Made by a program: the position numbers and the translations under genes
Shown here: one piece after another, positions 1 through 11,702 of the stretch
How positions within the stretch are numbered: position 1 is the stretch's first letter
Layout of the letters: each line of letters begins with the position of its first letter
NCBI RefSeq assembly: GCF_013394915.1
Contig: NZ_CP056771.1
Span: forward strand, 434,001 to 498,000
Length of the DNA stretch: 64,000 nucleotides
From: Buchnera aphidicola (Aphis gossypii)
Lineage (GTDB): Bacteria; Pseudomonadota; Gammaproteobacteria; Enterobacterales; Enterobacteriaceae
Direction of reading: 5' to 3'
Notes under the pieces: model-generated
Databases searched by the model: none
Seen by the model: the letters and a program-made list of their open reading frames with translations, nothing else
Told to the model about the DNA's origin: nothing

Positions 1-2489
1 ACATTTTTCAGAAATAATGATAATAATGTTTTTGTGGAAATGTTCATCTCGGCTCTAATATTTCTTAGAGAAATTATTATTTTTTTTATCCAACTCATAT
101 CTGATAAAATTTTTTCATTGAAAAATAAATGATTATATTTTGGGAACGGTTGAAGCATAATTGTTTTTTCTTTAATATTTTTAATTTTTTTAATACGCTG
201 CCAAATAGTTTCAGTAATAAAAGGTATAATGGGATGTAGCAATTTCAAAAGTTGCTCTAAAATATCAACTAAAATATTTTTAGTGTAATATACATCCTGA
301 GATGAACCAAATTTTATAATTAGTTTAACAAATTCTAAATACCAATCACAAAAAGTATTCCAAGTAAAATCATATAAAATATTTGCTGAAACATCAAATC
401 GATAACTATCTAATGAATTTCTATATAATTTTACTACTTTGTTAAATTCTATTAAAATCCATTTATTTATAAAAAGCATGTTATCATTTATTTTAAATGA
501 AAAAAAATGATGATTTTTTGTATTTATTAAAACAAATCGACTAGCATTCCAAAGTTTATTACAAAAGTTTCGATAGCCTTTCAATCTGCTCATATCCCAT
601 TTTATATCACGTGTATTAGAAGCTAAAGCGCAAAATGTAAAACGTAATGCATCTGTACCTGTCGGACTAATTCCATTAGGAAATTGCTTTATAGTACGTT
701 CTTTAATTTTACGGGATAACTGTGGTCGTAATAAATTATTTGTTCTTTTTTTAATTAAGTTATTCAAAGTAATACCGTCTATCATATCTAATGGGTCAAT
801 AACATTTCCTTTTGATTTCGACATTTTTTGACCTTCTTCATCACGTATTAAACCTGTAATATAAACATTTTTAAAAGGTATCTGAGATATACCAAAATTA
901 TCTTTAACAAGATACATAGTCAACATAATCATTCTAGCAATCCAGAAAAAAATAATATCAAAACCACTGACTAAAACATCAGTTGAATGAAAAATTTTTA
1001 AAAATTTTGTTTTTTTAGGCCAACCTAATGTAGAAAAAGTCCATAATCCAGATGAAAACCAGGTATCTAAAACATCTTCATCTTGAGTTAATTTTATATC
1101 ATTTGATATATTGTAATTTTTTCTTATTTCACTCTCATTGTGTCCAACATATATGTTTTTTTTGCAATCATACCAAACTGGAATACGGTGACCCCACCAT
1201 AATTGACGTGAAATACACCAGTCTTCAATATTATTCATCCAAGATAAATACATAGTTTCATATTGTGGTGGGATAAAATTAATTTTTTTTTCTTTGACCA
1301 CAGAAATAGCTAAATTAGCTAATTTTGATGTTTTCAAATACCATTGATTAGTTAACATAGGTTGAATAATTACGCCGCTTCTATCACTATGAGGTGTCAG
1401 AATATCACATTCTTCAACTTTTTCTAGCAGCCCTATTTTTTCTATTTCCTTAATCACTTTGATTCTCGCGGAAATAATATCTAAATTTTGAAATTTACTT
1501 GGAACTAATGAACTATGTATATCAGATATTTGACCTTTATAATTGTAAATATCAAAATTTTTTTTAATCTTACCATCAAATGTAAAAATATTAATCATTG
1601 GTAACTGATGACGTAATCCTACTTTATAATCATTAAAATCGTGTGCGGGTGTAATTTTGACACAACCTGTTCCTTTTGTTAAATCTGCATATTTATCTGC
1701 AACAATAGGTATGATTCTATTTACTAACGGGCATATAACAAATTGACCAATAAACTGGTTATAGTTTTCATCTTTGGGATTAACAGCTAAAGCTGTATCT
1801 CCTAGCAATGTTTCAGGTCTAGTTGTGGAAACTGTTAAATATTTAATCTGATGATTATTTTTTTTTTGATTAAAAAAAATAGGATATCGAATAAACCATT
1901 TTTTACTTTTTATTAAACGATGCTCTACTTCTAAATCAGAAATAACTGTTTCTAATTTTGAATCCCAATGTACTAATCTTTTTTTTTGGTATATTAAATT
2001 ATCCTTATAAAAAATAATGAAAGCTTCTTTAACAGCATGGCAAATATCGGGATCTAAAGTAAATTTTTCGCGATCCCAATCAACAGAATTTCCTAAACGT
2101 CGCATTTGTTTTGTAACAATTACATTATATTTATTTTTCCATGACCATATTTTTTCAACAAAATCATTCCTATGATAATCCTTTTTATTTTTATTTTCTG
2201 TAAGATATATATGACGCTCTACTAATACTTGTGTTGCTATTCCAGCATGATCTGTTCCGACTTGCCATAATGTATTTTTTCCTTGCATTCTATGATAACG
2301 AATCAGTATATCCATAATAGTTTGTTGAAATGCATGCCCCATATGCAAATTTCCAGTAATATTAGGAGGTGGCATCATAATACAAAATGATGGCTTAGTT
2401 AAATCGTTACTAGGTTTAAAATATCCATTTTTTTCCCAAAAATCATATAAAGATTCTTCAATATCTTGAGGATTATAAGTTTTTTCCAT
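1..2489 (-). CDS. valS: Valyl-tRNA synthetase, 3' end beyond window
   Basis: Class I aminoacyl-tRNA synthetase that charges tRNA-Val with valine in the cytosol. It starts at ATG 2489 and runs off the left edge, so 829 codons are visible and roughly the last 120 residues of the family length are missing. The frame is open throughout, including across a ten-A run at 1858-1867. The HIGH-type motif HMGH is at residues 49-52 and KMSKS at 555-559. The segment [12 protein letters not shown] near the left edge matches the part preceding the C-terminal coiled coil of E. coli ValS. It follows pepA by about 65 bases; in E. coli holC lies between them, and it is absent here. The missing end is an edge effect, not a pseudogene. 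Confidence 0.96.
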   Translation of the reverse strand, partial: MEKTYNPQDIEESLYDFWEKNGYFKPSNDLTKPSFCIMMPPPNITGNLHMGHAFQQTIMDILIRYHRMQGKNTLWQVGTDHAGIATQVLVERHIYLTENKNKKDYHRNDFVEKIWSWKNKYNVIVTKQMRRLGNSVDWDREKFTLDPDICHAVKEAFIIFYKDNLIYQKKRLVHWDSKLETVISDLEVEHRLIKSKKWFIRYPIFFNQKKNNHQIKYLTVSTTRPETLLGDTALAVNPKDENYNQFIGQFVICPLVNRIIPIVADKYADLTKGTGCVKITPAHDFNDYKVGLRHQLPMINIFTFDGKIKKNFDIYNYKGQISDIHSSLVPSKFQNLDIISARIKVIKEIEKIGLLEKVEECDILTPHSDRSGVIIQPMLTNQWYLKTSKLANLAISVVKEKKINFIPPQYETMYLSWMNNIEDWCISRQLWWGHRIPVWYDCKKNIYVGHNESEIRKNYNISNDIKLTQDEDVLDTWFSSGLWTFSTLGWPKKTKFLKIFHSTDVLVSGFDIIFFWIARMIMLTMYLVKDNFGISQIPFKNVYITGLIRDEEGQKMSKSKGNVIDPLDMIDGITLNNLIKKRTNNLLRPQLSRKIKERTIKQFPNGISPTGTDALRFTFCALASNTRDIKWDMSRLKGYRNFCNKLWNASRFVLINTKNHHFFSFKINDNMLFINKWILIEFNKVVKLYRNSLDSYRFDVSANILYDFTWNTFCDWYLEFVKLIIKFGSSQDVYYTKNILVDILEQLLKLLHPIIPFITETIWQRIKKIKNIKEKTIMLQPFPKYNHLFFNEKILSDMSWIKKIIISLRNIRAEMNISTKTLLSLFLKN

Positions 2490-2554
2490 TGTATTTAATT
2501 ATTATCTATTAAAAAGTAATATGTTTAATTGAATGTAAAACATTTTGAAATTAT

Positions 2555-4051
2555 TTAACATTCATTCAAGTTTGATATGTTTAACAAAAACTGAGATAAA
2601 AGCTCGACAGGACGACCTGTAGATCCTTTATTCATACCAGATTCCCAAGCAGTGCCAGCAATATCTAGATGTGCCCAATAATATTTTTTTGTAAATTGAG
2701 ACAAAAAAAATGCTGCTGTTATTGCTCCAGCTCCTTGATTCCCAACATTAGAAAAATGGGCTATATTAGATTTTATGTCTTGCGCGTATTCATCAAACAA
2801 AGGTAATTGCCAAACTTTATCATCTGTTTGTTGAGCAGCTTTTTTTAAATCATTAGTTAAAATTTCATTATTAGAGAATAAACCAGTAACATAATGTCCT
2901 AATGCTGTAACGCAAGCCCCAGTTAAAGTGGCAACGTCAATTACTATATTAGGTGAAAAACGTTCCACGTATTTAAATACATCACATAAAACTAAACGTC
3001 CTTCAGCATCTGTATTTAAAACTTCTACTGTTTTTCCAGACATAGTATTTAGAACATCTCCAGGTCTAAATGAACTTCCTCCTGGCATATTTTCACAACC
3101 AGCTAAAACTCCAATAACATTTAAAGGTAAATTCAACTCAGCAGCTGTAATCAGCGCCCCATAAACAGCAGCTGCACCACACATATCATACTTCATTTCA
3201 TGCATATTTTGGGAAGGTTTGATAGAAATACCTCCAGAATCAAATGTTAATCCTTTTCCTATTAATACAATAACTTTTTTATTAAAAGTATTTTTTTTAG
3301 AATATTTAATCACGGACATATATGGCTTGTTTTTTGAACCATTTCCTACCGCTAAATAAGCATGCATACCTAAAATTTTCATCTTCTCAGAATCAATTGT
3401 TGTAACTTCAATATTGTCTTTATATGTATGAGATAATTTTTTTGCTTCCAGGGATAAATATAGTGGATTACAAATATTAGGAGGTAAATTACTTATTTTT
3501 TTTGCAGCGGTTAATCCTAAGCTAATAGCTTTAGCGTGTTTTAAAGCAGTTTGAGCTGATAAAAGTAAATTTTTATCTTTTATATTAAATGTAATAGATT
3601 TTAAGTAAATTTCCTTTTTAAAAAACGTGGTTATTTTAAAAATTTTTTTATGAATATCACTGATTATTTTCCGAATAAACCAATATGTCTGATTCTTACA
3701 AAAATATAGTTCATTTAAAGAAAAAAAAACATGTTGAATAGAGCTTTTATTTAAAACCGGGATAGCATTTTTAATAATCTTAGTTAAAAAACATAATTTA
3801 AAATTATTTTTTTCTCCACAACCTACTAATAGTATTCTCTTGGAGATAATATTTGGTACATTATATAGCAACAAATTTGTTCCTATTTCGCCATTAATAT
3901 CTCCTTGATGAATTAGTTTGCTAATATAATCATTGCTATATTTATTTAAAATATCAGCAGAACTTGTTAATTCTAAAGATTTAAAAATACCAACAACTAT
4001 ACAATCTGTTTGTACTACATTTAAATCGAAGTTTTCTAAAAAAAAATTCAT
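2555..4051 (-). CDS. pepA: Leucyl aminopeptidase (cytosol aminopeptidase A)
   Basis: M17-family metallo-aminopeptidase that removes N-terminal residues from peptides in the cytosol. The E. coli protein also binds DNA in carAB control and cer recombination; nothing here shows whether that role survives. The protein has 498 residues, close to the usual 503. The C-terminal catalytic half is well kept, with GKGLTFDSGG and the metal-binding signature NTDAEGRL near residue 360. The N-terminal half is much more diverged. It is first in a pepA-valS leftward pair and is divergent from argI across 194 bases that must hold both promoters. Confidence 0.96.
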   Translation of the reverse strand: MNFFLENFDLNVVQTDCIVVGIFKSLELTSSADILNKYSNDYISKLIHQGDINGEIGTNLLLYNVPNIISKRILLVGCGEKNNFKLCFLTKIIKNAIPVLNKSSIQHVFFSLNELYFCKNQTYWFIRKIISDIHKKIFKITTFFKKEIYLKSITFNIKDKNLLLSAQTALKHAKAISLGLTAAKKISNLPPNICNPLYLSLEAKKLSHTYKDNIEVTTIDSEKMKILGMHAYLAVGNGSKNKPYMSVIKYSKKNTFNKKVIVLIGKGLTFDSGGISIKPSQNMHEMKYDMCGAAAVYGALITAAELNLPLNVIGVLAGCENMPGGSSFRPGDVLNTMSGKTVEVLNTDAEGRLVLCDVFKYVERFSPNIVIDVATLTGACVTALGHYVTGLFSNNEILTNDLKKAAQQTDDKVWQLPLFDEYAQDIKSNIAHFSNVGNQGAGAITAAFFLSQFTKKYYWAHLDIAGTAWESGMNKGSTGRPVELLSQFLLNISNLNEC

Positions 4052-4245
4052 AATATATCTCTATAATTTTGTTTTTTATAGTTTATAATGTATAAAACAG
4101 TTAAAAATAATTTAATCCAAAAAATAATAAAATATTATATACTATAATAGTATGAAAATATTCAATCATTTAACATTTTTTATTAGTGTGATTTATATAG
4201 ATATTTATAAACCCATTTAAATATAATTTTAAGAGAATTTAAATT

Positions 4246-5262
4246 ATGAATTATCTTTACCAACGTGATTTTTTAAGATTATTAGACTTTTCTAATATTG
4301 AATTAGAAAAAATTATTATGTTATCTGAAAAACTAAAAAAAATAAAAAAAAATAATCAAGAAATTCAGTTATTGAAAAAAAAAAATATTGCCTTAATTTT
4401 TGAAAAAGAATCAACTCGTACAAGATGTTCATTTGAAATTGCTGCATTTGATCAAGGTGCACATGTTACCTATCTTGGACCGGGAAGTACTCATCTTGGT
4501 ATAAAAGAATCTATTGAAGATACAGCGAGAGTTCTTAGTCGCTTATATGATGGAATTGAATATCGAGGTCATAGTCATAAAGTAATAGAAACTTTAGCAA
4601 GATACTCTAATGTCCCTGTATGGAATGGGTTAACTGAAAAATTTCATCCTACACAAATCATAGCAGATTTATTAACAATAAAAGAAATTTTTCCAAAAAA
4701 ACAATTTTTTGAAATAAAATGCGCATATGTTGGTGATTCACATAATAATATAGCAAATAGCTTGCTAGAAGCTTCAGCTATTTTAGGGATAGAACTACGT
4801 TTAGTTTCTCCTAAAAAATGTTGGCCTGAAAAAAATATTTTAAATATATGTCAAGAAAAAGCAAAAAAAAATAAAAACAAAATAATATGTACTGAAAACA
4901 TAAAAGAAGGTGTGAAAAATGTAGATTTTATTTATACAGATGTTTGGGTTTCTATGGGAGAGCCAGAAAAAATATGGAAAGAAAGAATAGCACTATTAAA
5001 AAAATACCAAGTTAATAAAAATATGTTAGATATGACTGATAATTCTTCAGTAAAAGTATTACATTGTCTCCCTGCACTGCATGATAAAAAAAATGCTATA
5101 GTTGAATCGATGTTAAAAGAGCATAATTTACAAGACGGAGTAGAAATTACAGATAGTATTTTTCAAAAAAATCAAAATATTATTTTCGAACAAGCAGAAA
5201 ATAGATTGCATACTATAAAAGCTATTCTCATATCTAGTCTTGTTAAAAATATTACATTTTAA
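4246..5262 (+). CDS. argI: Ornithine carbamoyltransferase
   Basis: Transfers the carbamoyl group of carbamoyl phosphate to ornithine to give citrulline, the sixth step of arginine synthesis. The protein has 338 residues, near the E. coli ArgI/ArgF length. The carbamoyl-phosphate site STRTR is at residues 56-60, HPTQ lies near 134, and HCLPA, with the cysteine of the ornithine site, lies near 272. The start is ATG after AAGAGAA. It sits 105 bases before its paralogue pyrB, the neighbourhood also found in enterobacteria. A perfect TATAAT at 4143-4148 could be its -10 box, but no convincing -35 is seen. I saw no clear ARG box. Confidence 0.97.
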   Translation: MNYLYQRDFLRLLDFSNIELEKIIMLSEKLKKIKKNNQEIQLLKKKNIALIFEKESTRTRCSFEIAAFDQGAHVTYLGPGSTHLGIKESIEDTARVLSRLYDGIEYRGHSHKVIETLARYSNVPVWNGLTEKFHPTQIIADLLTIKEIFPKKQFFEIKCAYVGDSHNNIANSLLEASAILGIELRLVSPKKCWPEKNILNICQEKAKKNKNKIICTENIKEGVKNVDFIYTDVWVSMGEPEKIWKERIALLKKYQVNKNMLDMTDNSSVKVLHCLPALHDKKNAIVESMLKEHNLQDGVEITDSIFQKNQNIIFEQAENRLHTIKAILISSLVKNITF

Positions 5263-5291
5263 TATAAAATATATAGTTTATAAAAAATTAT

Positions 5292-5319
5292 TTGTTACTG
5301 TTTCTCATCTTTGTATAAA
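5292..5319 (+). promoter_or_regulatory. Putative sigma-70 promoter of pyrBI
   Basis: TTGTTA at 5292-5297 and TATAAA at 5314-5319 are separated by 16 bases. A start about seven bases further on would leave a leader of roughly 40 bases before the pyrB TTG. The match is moderate, and such matches are easy to find in A+T-rich DNA, so this is a position-supported inference. Confidence 0.4.
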
Positions 5320-5367
5320 AATAACAATAACTACTTTTTCTTTCTCTACAATTAAGGAATTTAGAAG

Positions 5368-6300
5368 TTGAGAAACTCTCTATATAAAAAAAATATAATT
5401 TCAATAAATGATCTTAAACGTGATGAACTAGAATTAGTTTTAAAAAAATCTTCTATTTTAAAAAAAAAACCTGAACCCAGTTTACTAAAAAATAAAATTA
5501 TTGCTAGTTGCTTTTTTGAAGCATCTACTCGTACACGCTTATCTTTTGAAACAGCAATTTTCCGATTAGGTGCTTCAACAATAGGTTTTTCTGATGACAG
5601 CAATATATCTTTAGGAAAAAAAGGAGAATCATTAGCAGATACTATCTCAGTAATTAGTTCGTATGTAGATGCCATTATTATTCGACATCCTCAGGAGGGA
5701 TCAGCTCGTTTAGCTACTGAATTTTCTAATAATATACCAATATTTAACGCTGGAGACGGAGCAAATCAACATCCTACACAAACACTCTTAGATCTATTTA
5801 CTATTCAAGAAACTCAATATCGACTTGATGATTTAAATATTGCGATGGTAGGTGATTTAAAATACGGAAGAACTGTGCATTCTTTAACACAAGCATTAGC
5901 TAAGTATAATAAAAATAAATTTTTTTTTATTTCTCCTGATGCATTAACAATGCCAAATTATATTAACGATATGCTTTTAGAAAAAGAAATTAGTTGGACA
6001 AGGTGTCAAAATATAGAGGAAGTTATTTCTGAAATTGATATTCTTTACATGACACGCGTCCAGAAAGAAAGACTTGAATCTACAGAATATGCAAATGCTA
6101 AATCAAAGTTTATATTAAATACTAAGATTTTAAAAAATGCACGTAGTAATTTAAAAATATTACACCCTCTACCTCGTGTAGATGAGATCGATTATGATGT
6201 TGATCATACACCTTATGCTTGGTATTTTAAACAAGCAGCAAATGGTATTTATGCGCGTCAAGCAATATTATCGTTAGTATTAATAGAAAATCATTTTTAA
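5368..6300 (+). CDS. pyrB: Aspartate carbamoyltransferase catalytic subunit
   Basis: Catalyses carbamoyl phosphate plus aspartate to carbamoyl-aspartate, the committed step of pyrimidine synthesis. It forms the catalytic trimers of the PyrB6-PyrI6 enzyme. The protein has 310 residues (E. coli 311). STRTR is at 53-57, HPTQ near 135 and HPLPR near 267. The start is a TTG at 5368: the sequence after it aligns from the first residue with E. coli PyrB, AAGGAA lies upstream, and no in-frame ATG fits. pyrI follows after nine bases, so the two are surely cotranscribed. The UTP-sensing leader and attenuator of E. coli pyrBI is not visible. Confidence 0.96.
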   Translation: MRNSLYKKNIISINDLKRDELELVLKKSSILKKKPEPSLLKNKIIASCFFEASTRTRLSFETAIFRLGASTIGFSDDSNISLGKKGESLADTISVISSYVDAIIIRHPQEGSARLATEFSNNIPIFNAGDGANQHPTQTLLDLFTIQETQYRLDDLNIAMVGDLKYGRTVHSLTQALAKYNKNKFFFISPDALTMPNYINDMLLEKEISWTRCQNIEEVISEIDILYMTRVQKERLESTEYANAKSKFILNTKILKNARSNLKILHPLPRVDEIDYDVDHTPYAWYFKQAANGIYARQAILSLVLIENHF

Positions 6301-6309
6301 TAAAACAAT

Positions 6310-6768
6310 ATGCAAATAAATAAACTACAAGTAGAAGCTATAAAATGTGGTAGCGTAATCGATCACATTCCATCTCAAATAGGCTTTAAACTATTATCTT
6401 TATTTAGATTTACAGAAACAGAAAAACGCATTACTATTGGTTTAAACTTGCCTTCTCAAAAATTAGGAAGAAAAGATATTATTAAAATTGAAAATACTTT
6501 TTTAAGTGCCGATCAAATCAATCAATTAGCTATTTATGCTCCATGTGCTACAGTTAACTATATTGATCAATACAACTTAGTAGGGAAAATATTTCCAAAA
6601 TTACCTAAAAAAATAGATCGTATTTTAATTTGTCCAAATAGTAATTGTATTACTCATGATAATCTTATTAATTCTAGTTTTATTTTTGTTAAGAAATTAG
6701 ACAAAAATATGAATTTGAAATGTAAATACTGTGAAAAAGAATTCTCTAAAAATATAGTTTTATCATAG
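6310..6768 (+). CDS. pyrI: Aspartate carbamoyltransferase regulatory subunit
   Basis: Regulatory chain of aspartate carbamoyltransferase. In E. coli it binds CTP/UTP or ATP and holds the catalytic trimers together through a zinc domain. It has 152 residues against 153 in E. coli. The four zinc cysteines are all present at 108, 113, 138 and 141 (CPNSNC and CKYC). The N-terminal nucleotide-binding segment ([18 protein letters not shown]) is strongly conserved, so allosteric control of the pathway probably persists even though transcriptional control looks lost. It lies directly behind pyrB and 27 bases before ridA. Confidence 0.97.
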   Translation: MQINKLQVEAIKCGSVIDHIPSQIGFKLLSLFRFTETEKRITIGLNLPSQKLGRKDIIKIENTFLSADQINQLAIYAPCATVNYIDQYNLVGKIFPKLPKKIDRILICPNSNCITHDNLINSSFIFVKKLDKNMNLKCKYCEKEFSKNIVLS

Positions 6769-6795
6769 ATAAATTTAATTAAACAATGGTGTAAT

Positions 6796-7176
6796 ATGAA
6801 TATTATCAACACAAAAAATGCTCCCCAACCAATTGGTCCATATTCGCAGGCTATACAATTCGACAATTTTTTAATTATATCCGGTCAAATACCTATTGAT
6901 GTAAAATCCGGAGTTATACCAGAAAGCATTGATAAACAAACATATGTAACATTAAGAAACATAAAACATATTCTTGAAAAATCTAAATATCAAGTAAAAA
7001 ATATCGTCAAAATAACAATTTTTACTACTGATTTAAATAAAATTCAGACAATTAATAAGATATATGAAAATTTTTTTTTAAAAAATAAATCTTCTTTCCC
7101 CTCAAGATCTTGTATCGAAGTGAAAGCATTACCAAAAAATGTCAAGATCGAAATAGAAGCTATGGCATATAGATGA
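6796..7176 (+). CDS. ridA: 2-iminobutanoate/2-iminopropanoate deaminase
   Basis: YjgF/RidA-family enzyme that hydrolyses reactive enamine/imine intermediates released by PLP enzymes such as threonine dehydratase, protecting other PLP enzymes. It has 126 residues (E. coli 128). The active-site residues line up: Tyr16 in the GPYSQA segment, Arg104 in SRSCIEV and Glu119 near the C terminus. It is last in the rightward series argI-pyrB-pyrI-ridA, as in the E. coli pyrBI-ridA arrangement. It faces deaD head-on, with an inverted repeat in between. Confidence 0.95.
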   Translation: MNIINTKNAPQPIGPYSQAIQFDNFLIISGQIPIDVKSGVIPESIDKQTYVTLRNIKHILEKSKYQVKNIVKITIFTTDLNKIQTINKIYENFFLKNKSSFPSRSCIEVKALPKNVKIEIEAMAYR

Positions 7177-7218
7177 AAAATAACAATTAATTTTTCTAAT
7201 TATTTATCAATCTTCAAT

Positions 7219-7235
7219 ATGCCGCGAAGCGGCAT
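7219..7235. terminator. Hairpin between convergent ridA and deaD
   Basis: A perfect 7-bp stem (ATGCCGC at 7219-7225, GCGGCAT at 7229-7235) with a 3-base loop is a rare G+C-rich island between two convergent genes. Position suggests a two-way terminator. Neither strand has a clear U-tract after the stem, so efficiency is uncertain. Confidence 0.6.
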
Positions 7236-7241
7236 AAAAAA

Positions 7242-9041
7242 TTAAATATTTTTACGACGGAATGAAGATAATCTGATTTCTTTTTTAGCAGAATGAGATT
7301 TAGTTGAACGATTTTCATCAAATCTACGATTAGCATTTAAATCTTTATTCAAAATAGATCGATTATATGATTTATTTTGATGATATTTAAAATTTCGAAG
7401 CAATTTTATATTTATTGGCTTATTTAAAATTCTGGTTTTCATTAAGTTCTGTAATAATTCTTTAGATAAACCTAAGGGTAATTCAACAATAGAATATGAA
7501 GAAAATAATTTTATATTACCAATATTACGACTATTTATATTGCTTTCATTAGCAATAGCTCCAACTATATGACGCACTTCAATTCCATCATTACGACCAA
7601 TTTCGATACGATATAAATCCACATTCTTCATCTCTTTTCGATCACGACGATACCGATTATTTCTATTTTCTTCTTGTCTATAATTATTTTTGTATAAATT
7701 TTCTTTAGTAGGACGTTTTAATAGATCTTTTTTAATAATTAAAGGACGGCCTCCTTGAGCCATTTTTAATAAAGCTGCTGCGAGAGTTTTAATATCTAGA
7801 TCATCAGAACAATACAACTTATCTAATAAAGACACATACTCATTTAAATCTTTGCTTTCAAGTTGTTGTTGCACTTTTTTTGAAAATTGTTGAAGACGTT
7901 TTTCGCATAATAATTCAATTCTTGGTAATTGCACTTCTGGAATAGATTGATTAATTGTTCGTTCAATATTACGCAGCAATCTACGCTCACGATTTTCAAC
8001 AAATAATAGTGCTCGTCCTGCTCGTCCTGCTCGTCCTGTACGTCCAATACGATGAACATAAGATTCGGAGTCCATAGGAATATCATAATTAATAACAAAA
8101 CTAATTCGATCAACATCTAAACCACGAGCTGCAACATCTGTTGCAATTAAAATATCTAATCTACCATTTTTTAAGCGTTCTAAAGTTTGCTCTCGTAATG
8201 CTTGATTCATATCTCCATTTAACGCTGCACTATTATATCCATGTCGCTCTAAAGCCTCAGAAACTTCTAAGGTAGCATTTTTTGTTTTGACAAAAATAAT
8301 TGTAGCTGAAAATTCTTCTACTTCTAAAAAACGAATTAAGGCATCTGTTTTTTTACCATATACCATCCAATAACTTTGTTTAATATCAGGGCGTGTTGTT
8401 ATGTTAGATTTAATTCTTATTTCCTTAGGGTCTTTCATGAATCTTTTAGAAATACGTCGTATCACTTCTGGCATAGTTGCTGAGAATAAAGCAGTTTGAT
8501 GTTCTTTTGGTATTTTCGACATAATTGTTTCTACATCTTCTATAAAACCCATTCTTAACATTTCGTCTGCTTCATCTAAAACTAAGCTATGTAAATTAGA
8601 AAGATTAAGAGTTCCTCTTTTTAAATGATCTAGTAATCTACCTGGAGTTCCTACAACAATTTGTGGGCCTTGTTTTAATGCCCGTAATTGCAATTCGTAT
8701 CGTTGACCTCCGTATAAAGGTAATACATTTACTCCTACTATATATTTAGAAAAAATAGAAAAAGCTTCAGCAACTTGTACAGCAAGCTCTCTTGTAGGAG
8801 CTAAAACTAAAATTTGTGGTGCTTTTAAATTGATTTTTAAATTATGTAATAATGGCAATGAAAAAGCAGCTGTTTTTCCGCTCCCAGTTTGCGCCATACC
8901 TAATACATCTTTACCTTGCAAAAGCAAAGGAATACAAGCTGCTTGAATAGGAGATGGTTTAACATATCCCATTTCATTTAAAGATTGAATAATAAAAGGA
9001 TTTAAACCAAGAAAAGAAAATTTTTTTTCAGTATGAGTCAT
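7242..9041 (-). CDS. deaD: ATP-dependent DEAD-box RNA helicase DeaD/CsdA
   Basis: Unwinds RNA in ribosome assembly and mRNA decay; in E. coli it is a cold-shock protein and degradosome partner. The protein has 599 residues (E. coli about 629). Motif I QTGSGKT is at 51-57, DEAD at 156-159, SAT at 187-189, and [14 protein letters not shown] lies in the second RecA domain. After it come the dimerisation region and a DbpA-type RNA-binding domain ([20 protein letters not shown]). The tail is basic but shorter than in E. coli, with the Arg/Gly repeats replaced by Asn/Lys-rich sequence. A strong candidate promoter lies at 9105-9134. In E. coli nlpI lies between pnp and deaD; here it is gone. Confidence 0.97.
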   Translation of the reverse strand: MTHTEKKFSFLGLNPFIIQSLNEMGYVKPSPIQAACIPLLLQGKDVLGMAQTGSGKTAAFSLPLLHNLKINLKAPQILVLAPTRELAVQVAEAFSIFSKYIVGVNVLPLYGGQRYELQLRALKQGPQIVVGTPGRLLDHLKRGTLNLSNLHSLVLDEADEMLRMGFIEDVETIMSKIPKEHQTALFSATMPEVIRRISKRFMKDPKEIRIKSNITTRPDIKQSYWMVYGKKTDALIRFLEVEEFSATIIFVKTKNATLEVSEALERHGYNSAALNGDMNQALREQTLERLKNGRLDILIATDVAARGLDVDRISFVINYDIPMDSESYVHRIGRTGRAGRAGRALLFVENRERRLLRNIERTINQSIPEVQLPRIELLCEKRLQQFSKKVQQQLESKDLNEYVSLLDKLYCSDDLDIKTLAAALLKMAQGGRPLIIKKDLLKRPTKENLYKNNYRQEENRNNRYRRDRKEMKNVDLYRIEIGRNDGIEVRHIVGAIANESNINSRNIGNIKLFSSYSIVELPLGLSKELLQNLMKTRILNKPINIKLLRNFKYHQNKSYNRSILNKDLNANRRFDENRSTKSHSAKKEIRLSSFRRKNI

Positions 9042-9104
9042 GCAATAGATATGCCTTTTAAGTTACATTGGCCAGTCTACATAGCTCATGATGAAAATAT
9101 ATAT

Positions 9105-9134
9105 ATATTATTTATTTTCATTGAAAAGTGTCAA
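9105..9134 (-). promoter_or_regulatory. Candidate sigma-70 promoter of deaD
   Basis: On the minus strand a perfect -35 box TTGACA (9134-9129) is followed after 18 bases by TAATAT (9110-9105). The -10 box ends about 63 bases before the deaD ATG at 9041, so the leader would be just under 60 bases. The exact -35 hexamer next to a local G+C patch (CCGG) makes this the best promoter candidate in the window. Confidence 0.6.
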
Positions 9135-9186
9135 CCGGCTACAATTAAATAATCTAATAAATACAATACAAAATAAATAACATTTA

Positions 9187-9220
9187 TTGCTAATGATTAA
9201 TAAAGATATAACATTAGCAA
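9187..9220 (-). terminator. Inverted repeat downstream of pnp
   Basis: TTGCTAATG at 9187-9195 and CATTAGCAA at 9212-9220 form a perfect 9-bp stem with a 16-base loop, about 190 bases past the pnp stop. It could end or protect the pnp transcript. There is no U-tract. Confidence 0.4.
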
Positions 9221-9408
9221 CTAATTAGTAATTTTAAAAACAAAGTATCTATTTATTAGGAAAGAAAATCAACTAAAACGAATAAAAACATTATTAATTA
9301 CATATTATATTTCAAATATAGTTTTTTAAAAAATATAAATTTATGCTCTATCAAAACAAAATTTTTTCTTTTAAAAATTTTAAAATAATGTATTTTAAAT
9401 TAATTATA

Positions 9409-11532
9409 TCAGATAAAAATATTATTTATAGATTTATTAGATATAATAGAATCTTTTACTTCTTTAATGCTTAACCTTAAACGTCCTTGCCTATCAATTT
9501 CTAATACCTTTACAGGTATAATTTGATCTAATTTTAAATGATCTGAAACTTTTTCTACTCTTTTATTAGAAATTTGTGAAATATGTACTAATCCTTCTTT
9601 TCCAAAACCTATTGTAATGAACGCTCCAAAATCAACAATACGAGTTACTTTTCCAGAATAAATACGCCCAACTTCAATTTCGGCTGTAATCTCTTCAATT
9701 CTGCGAATAGCATGCTTTGCTTTTTCTCCAATTGTAGCAGATATTTTTACCGTTCCATCATCTTCAATTTCAATTATAGTTCCTGTTTCCTCTGTTAACA
9801 TTCTAATTACAGATCCTCCTTTTCCTATGACATCTTTAATTTTTTCGGGATTAATTTTGATTGTATGAATTCTTGGTGCAAATTCAGAAATTTCTTTTCT
9901 AGGTTTACTTAGTGCTTGCTGCATAACATTTAAAATATGCAGTCTAGCAGATTTAGCTTTACTTAAAGCAATATGCATAATTTCATTAGTTATTCCTTCT
10001 ATTTTTATATCCATTTGCAAAGCTGTAATGCCTTCTTTAGTTCCAGAAACTTTAAAATCCATATCTCCTAAATGATCTTCATCACCTAAAATATCTGAAA
10101 GTAATACATAATTATCACCTTCTTTTACCAAGCCCATAGATATTCCAGCTACAGCAGATTTTATTGGAACTCCAGCATCCATTAAAGCTAGTGATGCACC
10201 GCAAACAGAAGCCATAGAAGATGAACCATTTGATTCAGTTATTTCAGATACTATTCTAATAGTATATGGAAATTCATCAATGTTCGGCATGACTGCTAAT
10301 AGACTTCTTTTAGCTAAACGACCGTGTCCAATTTCTCTTCTTTTGGGCGATCCTACTATACCTATTTCCCCTACAGAATAAGGTGGAAAATTGTAATGAA
10401 ACAAAAAATTATCTGTTTTATCACCTAATAACTCATCTAAATTTTGTGCATCTCGAGATGTTCCTAAAGTAACAGAAACTAAAGATTGTGTTTCACCACG
10501 AGTAAACAAAGCAGAACCATGTGTACGAGGTAAAATACCTGTTCTAACATCTAATGCTCGGATCATATCCTTTTCTCGACCATCAATACGATATTCATTA
10601 TTTAAAATACGTTTTCTTACGACATTTTTTTCAATTTTCTGAAAAATTTCATCAATTTCACTTATATCTATATTTAAGTTTTCATTAAAAAGTAATTTTA
10701 CTATGTTATCTTTAAGAAAATTTAATTTTTCATGTCTTTCTTGTTTATTAAAGATTAAATAAGCATTACTTATATCTTTTCCAACTAAAGTTATAAGTTT
10801 AGATTCTAATACAGTATTGATTTCAGGATAAGATATAGCCCAAGGTAACTTTCTAGCTTCATTTGATAAAGAACGAATATTATTAATAACTACTTGTTGT
10901 TGTTGATGACCAAAAATAATTGCTCCAAGTACTTTTTCTTCGCTTAATATTTTTGATTCTGCTTCTACCATTAAAACAGCGTTTTGAGTTCCTGATATAA
11001 CTAAATCTAAAGAACTAGATTTCATGTCTTCAGTTGTTGGGTTTAATATATATTGATTATCAATTAAACCGACTCTAGCAGCTCCTACTGGACCGTAAAA
11101 TGGAATTCCAGATAAACTGAGGGCTGCTGAAGCACCAATAATAGAAATTATATCAGGATTGATTTGTGGATTAACTGATACTACTGTAGCAATGATTTGG
11201 ATTTCATTAAAAAATCCTTTAGGAAATAAAGGTCGAATTGGTCTATCAATTAATCGAGCAGTTAATATTTCACTTTCACTAGGACGACCTTCTCTTCTAA
11301 AAAAACCTCCAGGTATCCGACCAACAGCATATGTTCTTTCTTGATAATTGACTGTAAGAGGGAAAAATTTTTGCCCAGGATGAACTGTTTTATCCCCAAC
11401 AACAGTAACAAAAACAGCGGTATCATCCATACTTGCCATTACAGCAGATGTTGCTTGTCGAGCCATTATCCCTGTTTCTAATGTAATTATATGTTGACCA
11501 TATTGGAATTTTCGTACAATGGGATTCAGCAA
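9409..11532 (-). CDS. pnp: Polyribonucleotide nucleotidyltransferase (PNPase)
   Basis: Phosphorolytic 3'-to-5' exoribonuclease for mRNA decay; in E. coli part of the RNase E degradosome. It has 707 residues (E. coli 711). Two RNase PH cores are joined by the helical domain. The KH domain with GKGGSVIR follows near residue 560, and the S1 domain near 620-690 ends the protein. The start is TTG at 11532, with AAGGAT eight bases upstream; the E. coli gene is also known to start with UUG. It follows rpsO across 270 bases that contain a strong terminator, the same arrangement as the E. coli rpsO-pnp pair. Confidence 0.97.
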   Translation of the reverse strand: MLNPIVRKFQYGQHIITLETGIMARQATSAVMASMDDTAVFVTVVGDKTVHPGQKFFPLTVNYQERTYAVGRIPGGFFRREGRPSESEILTARLIDRPIRPLFPKGFFNEIQIIATVVSVNPQINPDIISIIGASAALSLSGIPFYGPVGAARVGLIDNQYILNPTTEDMKSSSLDLVISGTQNAVLMVEAESKILSEEKVLGAIIFGHQQQQVVINNIRSLSNEARKLPWAISYPEINTVLESKLITLVGKDISNAYLIFNKQERHEKLNFLKDNIVKLLFNENLNIDISEIDEIFQKIEKNVVRKRILNNEYRIDGREKDMIRALDVRTGILPRTHGSALFTRGETQSLVSVTLGTSRDAQNLDELLGDKTDNFLFHYNFPPYSVGEIGIVGSPKRREIGHGRLAKRSLLAVMPNIDEFPYTIRIVSEITESNGSSSMASVCGASLALMDAGVPIKSAVAGISMGLVKEGDNYVLLSDILGDEDHLGDMDFKVSGTKEGITALQMDIKIEGITNEIMHIALSKAKSARLHILNVMQQALSKPRKEISEFAPRIHTIKINPEKIKDVIGKGGSVIRMLTEETGTIIEIEDDGTVKISATIGEKAKHAIRRIEEITAEIEVGRIYSGKVTRIVDFGAFITIGFGKEGLVHISQISNKRVEKVSDHLKLDQIIPVKVLEIDRQGRLRLSIKEVKDSIISNKSINNIFI

Positions 11533-11702
11533 AATAATATCCTTAATATAAAATTAATTTTCTGTTAATTATAAATTAATTCACTTGAAAAAAGCATTCA
11601 TATATTTTATAAAAATTATCTACAAATTATAAATTAAATATTTATTTTTAATAAATAAATTTATTTTATTAGTTAGTTAATAAAAAATTTTAATGAGATT
11701 GT

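Larger units (their letters stand above)
9042..9408. other. 367-base gap between pnp and deaD
   Basis: No gene is visible here. The gap occupies the E. coli position of nlpI, of which I see no trace. It holds the candidate deaD promoter (9105-9134) and a 9-bp inverted repeat (9187-9220). The rest is featureless A+T-rich sequence that includes the end of the pnp transcript. Confidence 0.7.

Noticed and set aside
1858..1867. Ten-A run in valS as a third frameshift site
   Set aside because: Translation on both sides is in the same frame and matches ValS motifs, so no frameshift is present at the DNA level.
1..2489. valS as a truncated pseudogene
   Set aside because: The frame is open to the window edge and still in a conserved segment, so the missing end is outside the window.
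8010..8039. Three tandem 9-base repeats in deaD
   Set aside because: They encode GRAGRAGRA, the conserved helicase motif also present in E. coli, so this is coding constraint, not a mobile or regulatory repeat.
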